DNA of 10,313 nt from an uncultured Prevotella sp. (lineage in GTDB: Bacteria; Bacteroidota; Bacteroidia; Bacteroidales; Bacteroidaceae), in NCBI GenBank assembly GCA_900557405.1, contig USSF01000070.1, forward strand, positions 1-10,313, written 5' to 3'. Every line of letters begins with the position of its first letter. Within the stretch, counting starts at the first letter, position 1. Made by a program: the position numbers and the translations under genes. The notes under the pieces are model-generated. The model was not told the DNA's origin. It did not search any database and was given only the letters and a program-made list of their open reading frames with translations. This document shows, piece after piece, positions 1 through 7,983 of the stretch.

Positions 1-73
1 TTGCTCAGGCACTTATAAATAATGTTAAACTATAGTGTTGCGGAATTAAGGTTAACAAAAAAATTATTTGCGA

Positions 74-3000
74 ATGAAAAAAGTTTTTCTCTACGGTCTA
101 CCGCTGATGGTGGCTGGAAGCATTTATTGCAGCGCAGCAAATGCAGCGGACGTCATTACGACAAGTAAGAACACTAAAGCGACTGAACTCTTCAGAAGTC
201 TGAAACAGAAAAGACACGGCGCACCGAAGGTGAACGCAGTGGGATTCAAGAACGCCATGGCCCCCAAAGCCGGAACCACTCTTGCCGACCCTATAGCCCA
301 GATAAAGGGTAACTTGGTGCAGTTCCTCAGCGACGAAGAGGGCAACATCTGGTATTACACGCAGAAGAACACCAAACGTGATGACCTGTTCAACTCATAC
401 ATCACGAAGTCGGAAATCACCATCTACAACAACAACCATGAGCTGGCCGGAACCATCACCGTGGACGTGCCCGAGGACATGTCCGTCAACATGATTACCC
501 CTTATGGAACGATCACGAAGAAATTCTTCGACCTGAACGACAAGGATTCCGAGCTTCTCGTGGAGTTGCACGAAGTGGGCAACGCAGAGAACAACTATCA
601 GGACACATACCATACACACGTTTACCACCTCGACGGCACAAAGGCTACAGAGTATGAGGGTGCCGGAGTGTTCCTCAACATCGTGAAGAACGCATGGACG
701 AAATACCAGCGCTTCGTGCTCACCAACTCCAAGTTCGAGGAAGTGCCTGACAAGACTTATCCTGACGGTTCGCCATACAAGACGAGCATGGCACACATCA
801 ACATCTACAAGCCGGCTTCTTACGGAAGCAGCGAGCCTACGATGGAGAAGGAGTTCGCCATAGACAACGACTATACATACTACGGCAACGACGAGACCCC
901 TATGACTATATATAATGTGGACGGCGATCCATATTACGTTATCTCTCACTACTCCAAGATTTATGACTCGGGCGAAATAGACGAAACCACACAATATTTC
1001 ATCCCGACCAAGGACAACAGCGTGATAATCAAGTCATACGACAAGAATTACACTCTCGTGGACGACCTCGACATTCCGATACCAGCCGCCCCGGACACCG
1101 ACTACCGCATGGCACAGTTCGGCAAACTGAGCGAATGGAGCATCACAAGAAACAAGTTCACAAACGACGGCAAGCTCTCTTACGTCATCGCATACGTGGA
1201 CATGACAACAAAGGTGGACGATTTCCGCTATTCCTTCGTCACATACAACAGCGAGGGTAAGGAAATCAACACTATCTGCGACGGTGTATACAAGACATGG
1301 TTCAACCTCAGCGACATCCCCGGAGCAGAGAAGCAGATGGCTTTCATGCAGTTTGTTGACGACGACGAGGAGCAGCAGCAGATCAAGATCGTGAACCTGC
1401 CTTCGCTCACCGACACCAAGATCATGCGTGCCGTTATCGAGGACAACACCATAAGCACCGTATTGAACCGCTACGGAAAGGCTGATGACTACAAGTATAT
1501 CGTGAAGGTAAGCACGGGCGACGTGGACAACGACGGCAACGTAATCGCCAAAATCATGTGGCTCGACAAGGATCTGAAGTTCGACCACTTCACCAAGTTC
1601 AACCTCGGCCAGGACGCTGAGAACTTCAGCCTCACCCTCTCCGACGCATACACCAACCCATATCTTTTCAACACCAACGACAAGCTGGAGTTCTTCTTCC
1701 AGGCAAAGGTGAAGCAGAACGGTTCGAGCAAGCTCGACAATGTATATATGGTAGGTGACGAGGACGGCAACATCCTCCACTCATTCGAAAACGGCGAGAA
1801 GGGCAGAATCATGTCTATGGGATGCTTCGACTCGGGCGCTAACGGCAACGAGCTCTACACAGCATACAGCGACGACGACAACAAGTCGTACACCTACGAG
1901 TTCTTCAAGCTCCCTCTCACCAAGTTCGAGAAGGGCGGAACCGGTACGAAGGAAGACCCATACCTCGTGGCAAGTGCAGGCGACATGCTGCAGATCAGCA
2001 CCGAACCGGGAGCCAGCTACAAGATGGTGGACAACATTGACATGGACACCTACAACAACATCAGCGCTTCATGGGAGCCTATCGCTGACTTCACAGGTTC
2101 GTTCGACGGCGACAACCACGCCATCACCAACCTGAACATCAACACCACAAGCTCAAGCGTCGGTATCTTCGGCAACCTGCAGGAGAATGCCGAGGTGAAG
2201 AACCTCGTAATCGCCGAGCCTAACATCACGCTGACAGACAACAACTCCACAGTGGGTACTCTGGCTGCTTCGGCTATCAAGTCAACGGTAAGCAACGTTC
2301 ATGTATACGACGCCGAAATTGCCGGCGACGCTTCTGCCACAATCGGAGGTATCGTAGGTGAAGGTGCACTGGAGACAAACATCTCTGAGGTTTCATTCAA
2401 CGACGGCGAAATCAACGCTCCAAACGCAGGAAGCGTGGGCGGTATCATCGGCGACATCCGCACAAGCACTGTAGTAGAGGCTGCTGCCGTGAAGAATACT
2501 GACATCACCGCTGCAAGGACAGTGGGCGGTATCGTGGGTGCAGCAATGCAGTCTACCGTAAAGAACTCACGCTTCAACGGTAAGCTTACAGCAGAGAACA
2601 CAGTGGGCGGTATCATGGGTAACAGCAATGCTGCCACAGTTGACAAGTGTATCTTCGACGGAACTGTAAAGGCTACAATGCCTAACTGGACTGGATTCGC
2701 AGCTGCCGGAATCATCGGTTCGCTCGATGCTGACTGGTCTGGAAGTACTACTCCAATCGTGAAGAACAATATCGTGAAGGGCGAAATCATCGCCGAGGAA
2801 ACTGCCACCGACGACGAAGCTGGCGACGGCGAGGGAACTACAGAGGACAAGACTGTACACCGCATCGTGGGCTACACCATCGCAAACGAATACTACGAGG
2901 AGAACGAAACTCCAAGAACCGAGGCTCGTCTCTCTGACAACTGGGCTGTCAACACCACTACGGTGAAGGGTGCTACAGTGACTTCTGCCGACGCAAAAAG

Positions 3001-3637
3001 CGTGGAAGGCAAGGACGTTGCCGAGACTGACATCACAAAGGATGCCCTCACAGGCTTGGGTTACGGATTCGGAACTGAGGCCGCCACTCCTTGGAAGGAG
3101 AGCGGAGCTACATTCCCTGTACTCTTCTTCGAGAACGACGTGAAGGCTCTCGTACTCTCTGACAGCTACATCACAATGGAGAAGGACGCTACGGCTGAAA
3201 TCGAGGCTCAGTCATTCGGAAACGACAAGACTGCCATCTCTGCCACTTCTTCCGCTCCTGCTATCGTGGAAGTTTCTGCTACAGAGAGCAAGGACGGCAC
3301 AGCCAAGTTCACTCTTATTGCCAAGGCTGACGGCGCTGCCGACATCAACGTCACTGCCGGCAACATCACAGTAGTATGCCAGGTTGTTGTTTCTACTCCT
3401 TCGGGCATCGAGACTGCAACTGCAGCCAACGGCAACAGCATGAGAATCCTCCCGGGCAACGGCTTCATCAAGGCTGAGGGCGCAACAAGCATCAGCGTTT
3501 ACGCCGCAAACGGAAGCAACGTAGCAAAGGTGAACGGTTCTACCGTAAGCACATCACAGATGGGCAAGGGCCTCTTCATCGTAGTTGCTACTGACGCTCA
3601 GGGCAACAAGCAGAACGCCAAGGTTATCATCAAGTAA
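74..3637 (+). CDS. Secreted GLUG-like repeat protein with Ig-like domain and T9SS type A C-terminal sorting domain
   Basis: A large exported protein, 1187 residues from the ATG at 74. A TTG two codons upstream (68) is in frame, but the ATG gives a clean signal peptide: MKK, a hydrophobic core, then an A-N-A cleavage site near residue 24. Residues about 25-615 are rich in polar, aromatic and acidic residues and I recognise no family there. From about 618 a GGTGTKEDPY segment opens a beta-helix-like region (about 640-910) with GLUG-type motifs: F-x-G-S-F-D-G-D, then I-G-G-I-V-G, V-G-G-I-I-G, V-G-G-I-V-G, V-G-G-I-M-G and A-A-G-I-I-G. Residues about 1026-1108 resemble a bacterial Ig-like (BIG2) domain. 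The last 75 residues (SGIETA, ISVYAANG, GKGLFIVVA, KVIIK) match the T9SS type A sorting domain, so the protein is probably secreted through the outer membrane and anchored or released at the surface. Ligand or substrate is unknown; adhesion is only a guess. No Shine-Dalgarno site is visible, and the gene ends before a strong terminator. Confidence 0.9.
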   Translation: MKKVFLYGLPLMVAGSIYCSAANAADVITTSKNTKATELFRSLKQKRHGAPKVNAVGFKNAMAPKAGTTLADPIAQIKGNLVQFLSDEEGNIWYYTQKNTKRDDLFNSYITKSEITIYNNNHELAGTITVDVPEDMSVNMITPYGTITKKFFDLNDKDSELLVELHEVGNAENNYQDTYHTHVYHLDGTKATEYEGAGVFLNIVKNAWTKYQRFVLTNSKFEEVPDKTYPDGSPYKTSMAHINIYKPASYGSSEPTMEKEFAIDNDYTYYGNDETPMTIYNVDGDPYYVISHYSKIYDSGEIDETTQYFIPTKDNSVIIKSYDKNYTLVDDLDIPIPAAPDTDYRMAQFGKLSEWSITRNKFTNDGKLSYVIAYVDMTTKVDDFRYSFVTYNSEGKEINTICDGVYKTWFNLSDIPGAEKQMAFMQFVDDDEEQQQIKIVNLPSLTDTKIMRAVIEDNTISTVLNRYGKADDYKYIVKVSTGDVDNDGNVIAKIMWLDKDLKFDHFTKFNLGQDAENFSLTLSDAYTNPYLFNTNDKLEFFFQAKVKQNGSSKLDNVYMVGDEDGNILHSFENGEKGRIMSMGCFDSGANGNELYTAYSDDDNKSYTYEFFKLPLTKFEKGGTGTKEDPYLVASAGDMLQISTEPGASYKMVDNIDMDTYNNISASWEPIADFTGSFDGDNHAITNLNINTTSSSVGIFGNLQENAEVKNLVIAEPNITLTDNNSTVGTLAASAIKSTVSNVHVYDAEIAGDASATIGGIVGEGALETNISEVSFNDGEINAPNAGSVGGIIGDIRTSTVVEAAAVKNTDITAARTVGGIVGAAMQSTVKNSRFNGKLTAENTVGGIMGNSNAATVDKCIFDGTVKATMPNWTGFAAAGIIGSLDADWSGSTTPIVKNNIVKGEIIAEETATDDEAGDGEGTTEDKTVHRIVGYTIANEYYEENETPRTEARLSDNWAVNTTTVKGATVTSADAKSVEGKDVAETDITKDALTGLGYGFGTEAATPWKESGATFPVLFFENDVKALVLSDSYITMEKDATAEIEAQSFGNDKTAISATSSAPAIVEVSATESKDGTAKFTLIAKADGAADINVTAGNITVVCQVVVSTPSGIETATAANGNSMRILPGNGFIKAEGATSISVYAANGSNVAKVNGSTVSTSQMGKGLFIVVATDAQGNKQNAKVIIK

Positions 3638-3655
3638 CCGGTTACCGAATAAAGT

Positions 3656-3747
3656 CTGGACAAGAACAGGCTTATGCCTGGACAAGAACAGACTAATGAC
3701 TGAAAAAGACAGATCACTGCTATCTGATAACAACAGTATTAATATCA
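3656..3747. repeat. 22-24 bp direct repeat, four degenerate copies, in the 3' leader to the terminator
   Basis: CTGGACAAGAACAG occurs at 3656-3669 and again at 3678-3691, exactly 22 bp apart; the two full units match at 19 of 22 positions. Two weaker copies follow: CTGAAAAAGACAG at 3700-3712 and CTGATAACAACAG at 3724-3736, with spacings of 22 and 24 bp. The block begins 18 bp after the stop codon of the secreted-protein gene and ends just before its terminator, so it should be transcribed as 3' UTR. No function is known to me. Confidence 0.7.
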
Positions 3748-3751
3748 TCAG

Positions 3752-3786
3752 AAAGGGGGGAAGGCCAATCCGGCTTTCCCCTTTTT
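3752..3786 (+). terminator. Strong Rho-independent terminator of the secreted-protein gene
   Basis: The left arm GGGGAAGGCC (3757-3766) pairs with GGCTTTCCCC (3772-3781) in 10 bp with a single G-U pair. The loop is 5 nt and T5 follows at 3782-3786. AAAGG at 3752-3756 can also pair with the T run, so the element may partly terminate minus-strand transcripts as well. It sits between the upstream gene and the promoter of the WYL regulator and insulates the two. Confidence 0.85.
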
Positions 3787-3832
3787 CGATATAAAACCAT
3801 AAACACAATAGCGGGAAAAGAAATAAAATCAC

Positions 3833-3840
3833 TATATTTG
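3833..3840 (+). promoter_or_regulatory. Bacteroidetes -7 promoter element for the WYL regulator
   Basis: TATATTTG is a full match to the TAnnTTTG -7 consensus of the Bacteroidetes primary sigma factor. It lies 32 bp before the ATG at 3873, giving a short A/C-rich leader. No TTTG -33 element is found at the expected distance, so only the -7 half is supported. Confidence 0.65.
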
Positions 3841-3872
3841 CAAAGTAATAACAACAACAAGCAAAACAGAAG

Positions 3873-4775
3873 ATGCGACACGACAAACTCGATAAGGAAC
3901 TGCAGCTCATCATGCTGCTCACGGAGAACCACAGCTACTCTGTAGAACAAATCTGCGACAAGCTCGAAATGTCGAGGAGAAACCTATATTACTATCTTGA
4001 ATTCCTCAAGGAAGCGGGATTCAGGATGGAGAAGCACGGCAGATGCTGGAGCATCGACCGCTCGTCGCCCTTCTTCGGACGACTCATAGAGCGCATCTCG
4101 TTCACCGAAGAAGAGGCCATCATCATCAGGCGCATGCTCGACAAGGCGGAGAGGACCAACGCCGTGATCGAGACGATAAAGAGAAAAATCGACAAGTTCT
4201 ACGACTTCGACATCCTCGCCGACGACACCGTAAGCGAGAAGGCGGCACACAACATCAGCGCATTGCACGAAGCCATCAAATACGAGCGTCAGGTGGTGCT
4301 CCGCGGATATTCATCCCCCCACAGCAACACGAAGCGAGACCGGCTTGTGGAACCTTTCATGCTAATGGACGGCAACAGGGAAGTGAGATGCTTCGAACCG
4401 GCTTCGGGGCTTAACAAGACCTTCAAGGTGGTGCGCATGGACGACGTGGAGCCGCTCGCCGACACATGGAGCTTCAAGGACAAACACATGCAGATGTTCA
4501 CCGACGCATTCCTCTTCAGCGGCAACAAGACCATGACAATAGACATGGTGCTCGGCCAGCTCTCATACAACATCCTTGCGGAGGAGTACCCGAAGGCGGC
4601 AACCCACGTGAAGCAGCTCGACAAAAACCACTGGAGCCTGCAACTCGACGTATGCAGCTATATCGGTGTGGGCAGATTCGTGCTCGGTCTTTTCGACGAC
4701 ATCGAAGTGAAGGGCGACGAGGGCTTCAAGGAATATCTGAAGAAAAAGCTCACGGTATTCAACGGAATGGCGTAA
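3873..4775 (+). CDS. WYL-domain helix-turn-helix transcriptional regulator
   Basis: A 300-residue cytoplasmic DNA-binding regulator. Residues about 8-58 form a winged helix-turn-helix (SVEQICDKLEMSRRNLYYYL, then LKEAGF and the wing HGRCWSID). A linker with helices follows (about 75-125). Residues about 128-200 match a WYL domain: QVVLRGYSS, RLVEPFMLMDGNREVRCFE and the closing FKVVRMDDVEPL. The C-terminal part (about 220-295) fits the WCX extension. The W-Y-L triplet itself is not conserved here (R-C-F at the equivalent place). WYL domains are known in other families to bind nucleic-acid or nucleotide ligands that switch the regulator; the ligand here is unknown. The ATG at 3873 agrees with the HTH start and the upstream TATATTTG. 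It is monocistronic, between a terminator and a convergent gene, so the sequence does not show its target. Confidence 0.88.
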   Translation: MRHDKLDKELQLIMLLTENHSYSVEQICDKLEMSRRNLYYYLEFLKEAGFRMEKHGRCWSIDRSSPFFGRLIERISFTEEEAIIIRRMLDKAERTNAVIETIKRKIDKFYDFDILADDTVSEKAAHNISALHEAIKYERQVVLRGYSSPHSNTKRDRLVEPFMLMDGNREVRCFEPASGLNKTFKVVRMDDVEPLADTWSFKDKHMQMFTDAFLFSGNKTMTIDMVLGQLSYNILAEEYPKAATHVKQLDKNHWSLQLDVCSYIGVGRFVLGLFDDIEVKGDEGFKEYLKKKLTVFNGMA

Positions 4776-4779
4776 GTAC

Positions 4780-4819
4780 GGAATACGGTCCGCCGCACGA
4801 TACCGGCAACCGTTATTCC
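4780..4819. terminator. Hairpin between two convergent genes, possible shared terminator
   Basis: GGAATACGGT (4780-4789) pairs with ACCGTTATTCC (4809-4819) with one bulged base. An inner GCCG/CGGC pair (4792-4795 with 4804-4807) lies inside. The hairpin fills the 37-bp gap between the WYL regulator and the minus-strand ComEC-family gene and overlaps the latter's stop codon. Neither side has a proper T run, so termination on either strand is only suggested by position and fold. Confidence 0.4.
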
Positions 4820-6390
4820 CCCTCTTCCACATCGGGATAACTGTATTTGGCAGAGACCCTGACCCTACGGCGCGAAACAAACCTCACAAGAACATAAACC
4901 ACCACCATCAACGCATAGACCAACACCGTCTGCAAAGCCGACATCCGTATATTCTCCACGCTCGCCCCAGGCAGGACAGAGAGCACGGACACGCCGTCAT
5001 TGAGCAACTGCGACACGCTGTCGAGACAATACACAAGCACTTGCCCCACCACCGGCAGTCCTGAACCAAGTGCCACGCCGAGCGCCAGATAGAGCAGCAG
5101 CGTGGCCAACGGCACCGCAATGACATTGGCAAGGAGGAAATAACACGAGAACCTGCCGAAGCAATATGCCGTGAGCGGAGCAACGCCAGCCTGTGCCACT
5201 ACCGACACAGACAACATCCGCCCCATCCAACGGCCCGCCGCACTGCGCTTCATCCACGCCGGAACAAGGCTCAGATAGAGCGGTTCGGCAGCTATCAATA
5301 TCGATGCCACGGCGATGAACGACATCTGGAAGCCCAGATCGAAAACGCTCATCGGACTGGCAATCACCACCACGAGGGCTGCGACCGACAGGCTGACGAA
5401 CGACTGCCCCACCCTGCCCGACACAATGACCAACGCACCAACGCTTATCATCAATGCCGAACGCACCGCCGAAACGGGCATCCCCACAAGCATGACATAC
5501 GTCCATACGGCTGCAAGGACAAGCAGCTGCACCACGAAGCGCCACCACCACAGTCTGTTGCCACGCCAAAGCAGAAGCAGCAACAATGAATAGATGATTC
5601 CAAGATGCAGTCCGGAGAGAGCAAGCACATGCGATGTGCCCGCCACGGAATAGGCATCACGCAAATCCCGATGAAGCAGACTCTTGTCGCCGAGCGCCAT
5701 GGCGTAAACCACGGCGAGGTTGTCGTCTTCCATCCCCGACTCCCTGAACACCGAAGCGAGTCTGCCGCGAACCGCCGACATGCCTATCCCGAGCCTCGCC
5801 CAAAGGGGCAACTGCCGGCGGCTGACCGACGCACTGCTCACTCTGCCGCCATAAACAAACGACTGCGCCATGAAGCCATGCACCTGCATATAGCGCTCAT
5901 AGTTGAACGTGGAGCCCGGATAGTTTTCCGGCCGCAGCAGCGTGCCGCGGCAATGCACCGCCATTCCGCATTTTATCTCCATCGAGTCCGTGGGCAGCAC
6001 CGTCAGCTTTATCTTGAACGGCTTGATGGCGGCGCCATCCACCTCCACCACCACGGCATCCACGCGCAGCGTCTTCCCCTTCATCGCGGCATCGTCAAGC
6101 GTCACGGCTGTATATCCCGTATCTTCGGAGAAAGGGATTACAGCCTCCTCATGCAGCTCCGCCGACATCCTTGCCGACCCCATGAGGAAGGCAGCAAGAC
6201 ACAGCGAGAGGCCCGACACGACCCTGTTCCGCCAAAGGACGAAAGACAGGACTGCCGACACCAAGGCGAGCAGCACAAGCCACACTACGCCACACTCCAC
6301 CGGCACATAATACGCCGATACGACGCCACACAAAAAGGGCAACACGAGACGCGACACCCCGCAGAGCTGACGTTTCGTATTGCCCATCAT
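4813..6390 (-). CDS. ComEC/Rec2-family DNA-uptake channel protein without the C-terminal MBL domain
   Basis: A polytopic inner-membrane protein of 525 residues. ComEC/Rec2 forms the channel that passes single-stranded DNA into the cytoplasm in natural transformation. An N-terminal pair of helices (about 12-72) is followed by a soluble DUF4131-like/OB-type region (about 105-190) that includes PGSTFNYERYMQVHG. The competence domain then starts, with HVLALSGLHLG (254-264) as its hallmark. Further family blocks are GMPVSAVRSALM (303-314), DLGFQMSFIAVASI (351-364) and NVIAVPLATLLLYL (422-435). The chain stops after a basic tail (SRRRVRVSAKY). B. subtilis ComEC is about 776 residues and carries a C-terminal metallo-beta-lactamase-like domain that is absent here; no remnant lies beyond the stop, where the convergent WYL gene begins. 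Two adjacent ATGs (6390, 6387) can serve as start. It lies 35 bp downstream of the CstA-family gene and is probably cotranscribed with it. Competence of this organism is not shown. Confidence 0.88.
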   Translation of the reverse strand: MMGNTKRQLCGVSRLVLPFLCGVVSAYYVPVECGVVWLVLLALVSAVLSFVLWRNRVVSGLSLCLAAFLMGSARMSAELHEEAVIPFSEDTGYTAVTLDDAAMKGKTLRVDAVVVEVDGAAIKPFKIKLTVLPTDSMEIKCGMAVHCRGTLLRPENYPGSTFNYERYMQVHGFMAQSFVYGGRVSSASVSRRQLPLWARLGIGMSAVRGRLASVFRESGMEDDNLAVVYAMALGDKSLLHRDLRDAYSVAGTSHVLALSGLHLGIIYSLLLLLLWRGNRLWWWRFVVQLLVLAAVWTYVMLVGMPVSAVRSALMISVGALVIVSGRVGQSFVSLSVAALVVVIASPMSVFDLGFQMSFIAVASILIAAEPLYLSLVPAWMKRSAAGRWMGRMLSVSVVAQAGVAPLTAYCFGRFSCYFLLANVIAVPLATLLLYLALGVALGSGLPVVGQVLVYCLDSVSQLLNDGVSVLSVLPGASVENIRMSALQTVLVYALMVVVYVLVRFVSRRRVRVSAKYSYPDVEEGE

Positions 6391-6425
6391 AATGCTATTA
6401 AAATTAAATTTCCCTTAATCAGCGG

Positions 6426-7907
6426 TCAATCATCCGATGCCTTGCCAATCCCGCGCTGCCGGTCGCCACACTTCGTGAGCCACACGACAAACCATACCAA
6501 AGCCACCACCGTGACCACACCGCCCAGCGCATAAGCCACAGTCTCCGGCAAGCCGAACGCCTGCTTGGAGATGAAGAGATAGGTGCTGCAGACGGCTGTC
6601 ATAAGGAGCGCCGGGATGAGCGTGATGACATAAGGCTTGCTCTTCCTGACGAGATATACCGTTATAGCCCACAGTGTGAACACGGAGAGCGTCTGGTTTG
6701 ACCATCCGAAATACTGCCATATCACGTTGAAGCCATCGGCATTGCTTGTCTGCCAGATGAGCAGAGCTATCGAGGCGGCAAAGAGCGGTATGCAGATATA
6801 CAGGCGGTTGCGCTTGGGCTTCTGGTTCAGCTTCACCGCCGAAGCGATGATGAGACGGGCGGAACGGAACGCCGTGTCGCCGCTCGTGATCGGAGCAGCC
6901 ACCACTCCCAGCATGGCAAGCACGCCGCCGGCAAGACCGAGCCAGTCCTTGCATACGAGCGAAACCACCATCGGCGCCGACGTATGGAATCCGTTAGTGC
7001 CGGCTATCTGGTCATAACCTGGCGTGGGGGCATCATAGAAGAACCACATTGCCACCGTGGCCCAAACCAGAGCCACAAGGCCCTCGGTTATCATTGCGCC
7101 ATAGAATATCGGGCGACCGAGGTTCTCGCTCTTCAGGCAGCGCGCCATCAGCGGACTCTGCGTGGCATGGAAGCCGCTTATCGCACCGCAGGCGATGGTG
7201 ATGAAGAGGCATGGGAAGATATTGTCGGTAAACGATGCGTCATGCTCCTTCGCCATATTGCCGAGTCCGTCCCACAGTTCCGGCAGAACCGGCATCTTGA
7301 CCACCAGCGCCACAATCAGCGCCACGGCCATGAAGAGCAGCGAAACGGAGAATATCGGGTATACCTTGCCGATTATCTTGTCGATAGGCAGCATCGTGGC
7401 GATGACATAATACACGAAGATGATGATTATCCACATGAGGTTGGTGCCGCAGATATGGCCGAGAATCTCCGCCGGACTGTATACGAACACCGTGCCCACC
7501 ATGAGCAGCAGCACGATGCTGAACACGAGCATGATGTTGCGCGGCACGATGCCGAGATATTTGCCGATGAGCTGCGGCAGGTCGCTTCCGCCGTTGCGGA
7601 TGGAGAGCATACCGGAGAGGTAGTCGTGTACGGCGCCGGCGAAGATACATCCGAAGATAATCCATAGGTATGCCGACGGCCCGAACTTGGCTCCCATGAT
7701 AGCTCCGAAGATGGGTCCCGTTCCGGCGATGTTGAGGAACTGCACCATAAAGACTTTCCAGTTTGGCATCGGCACATAGTCGATACCGTCGTTCTTCACT
7801 ACGGCTGGCGTCTGGCGGTTGTCCGGCTGGAACACTCCGGCAACGAACTTACCGTAAATCACATAGCCAAGTATCAGGGCTATGAAGCTGACGATAAAGG
7901 TTATCAT
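6426..7907 (-). CDS. cstA: CstA-family carbon starvation protein (short form), probable pyruvate/peptide transporter
   Basis: A 493-residue inner-membrane transporter. E. coli relatives CstA and BtsT import pyruvate, and CstA was first linked to peptide use in starvation; the substrate here is inferred from family only. Family blocks appear in the expected order: MPNWKVFMVQFLNIAGTGPI running into FGAIMGAKFG (47-76), AGAVHDYLSGMLSIRNGG (90-107), FITIACGAISGFHATQSP (235-252), APITSGDTAFRSARLI (338-353) and YFGWSNQTLSVFTLW (399-413). A dozen or so hydrophobic segments are evident. E. coli CstA is about 700 residues; this shorter type lacks much of the C-terminal part but ends cleanly with a polar tail and no sign of frameshift. 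The ATG at 7907 starts directly with a membrane segment. No TAnnTTTG lies in the 76 bp upstream, so it may be read from the nitroreductase promoter or from an atypical one. Confidence 0.9.
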   Translation of the reverse strand: MITFIVSFIALILGYVIYGKFVAGVFQPDNRQTPAVVKNDGIDYVPMPNWKVFMVQFLNIAGTGPIFGAIMGAKFGPSAYLWIIFGCIFAGAVHDYLSGMLSIRNGGSDLPQLIGKYLGIVPRNIMLVFSIVLLLMVGTVFVYSPAEILGHICGTNLMWIIIIFVYYVIATMLPIDKIIGKVYPIFSVSLLFMAVALIVALVVKMPVLPELWDGLGNMAKEHDASFTDNIFPCLFITIACGAISGFHATQSPLMARCLKSENLGRPIFYGAMITEGLVALVWATVAMWFFYDAPTPGYDQIAGTNGFHTSAPMVVSLVCKDWLGLAGGVLAMLGVVAAPITSGDTAFRSARLIIASAVKLNQKPKRNRLYICIPLFAASIALLIWQTSNADGFNVIWQYFGWSNQTLSVFTLWAITVYLVRKSKPYVITLIPALLMTAVCSTYLFISKQAFGLPETVAYALGGVVTVVALVWFVVWLTKCGDRQRGIGKASDD

Positions 7908-7930
7908 AGTTTGAAATGGTTAGTTTATAA

Positions 7931-7951
7931 TGTGCATAATCATAATGCACA
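7931..7951. repeat. Inverted repeat between the nitroreductase and cstA genes
   Basis: TGTGCAT (7931-7937) and ATGCACA (7945-7951) form a perfect 7-bp stem with a 7-nt AT-rich loop. CATAAT occurs three times in the same stretch (7935, 7941, 7955). The inverted repeat lies 23 bp before the cstA start, in the place of an operator or attenuator hairpin. No T run follows on the minus strand, so a terminator is unlikely. Confidence 0.5.
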
Positions 7952-7983
7952 ATTCATAATTAAAAGAATTCCTGAATTTCTTA

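Noticed and set aside
33..40. TAGTGTTG as the promoter of the secreted-protein gene
   Set aside because: One mismatch to TAnnTTTG and no -33 element at the right distance; the true promoter may lie outside or further upstream.
984..1780. Minus-strand frames of up to 248 codons opposite the secreted-protein gene
   Set aside because: Val/Leu/His-rich shadows caused by the regular codon use of the real plus-strand gene.
5605..6534. 309-codon plus-strand frame opposite the ComEC-family gene
   Set aside because: Its translation is rich in His and Arg without any domain, while the minus strand encodes clear ComEC motifs; it is an antisense shadow.
7931..7951. Intrinsic terminator between the nitroreductase and cstA genes
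   Set aside because: The stem is only 7 bp, AT-rich in the loop, and lacks a T run on the minus strand.
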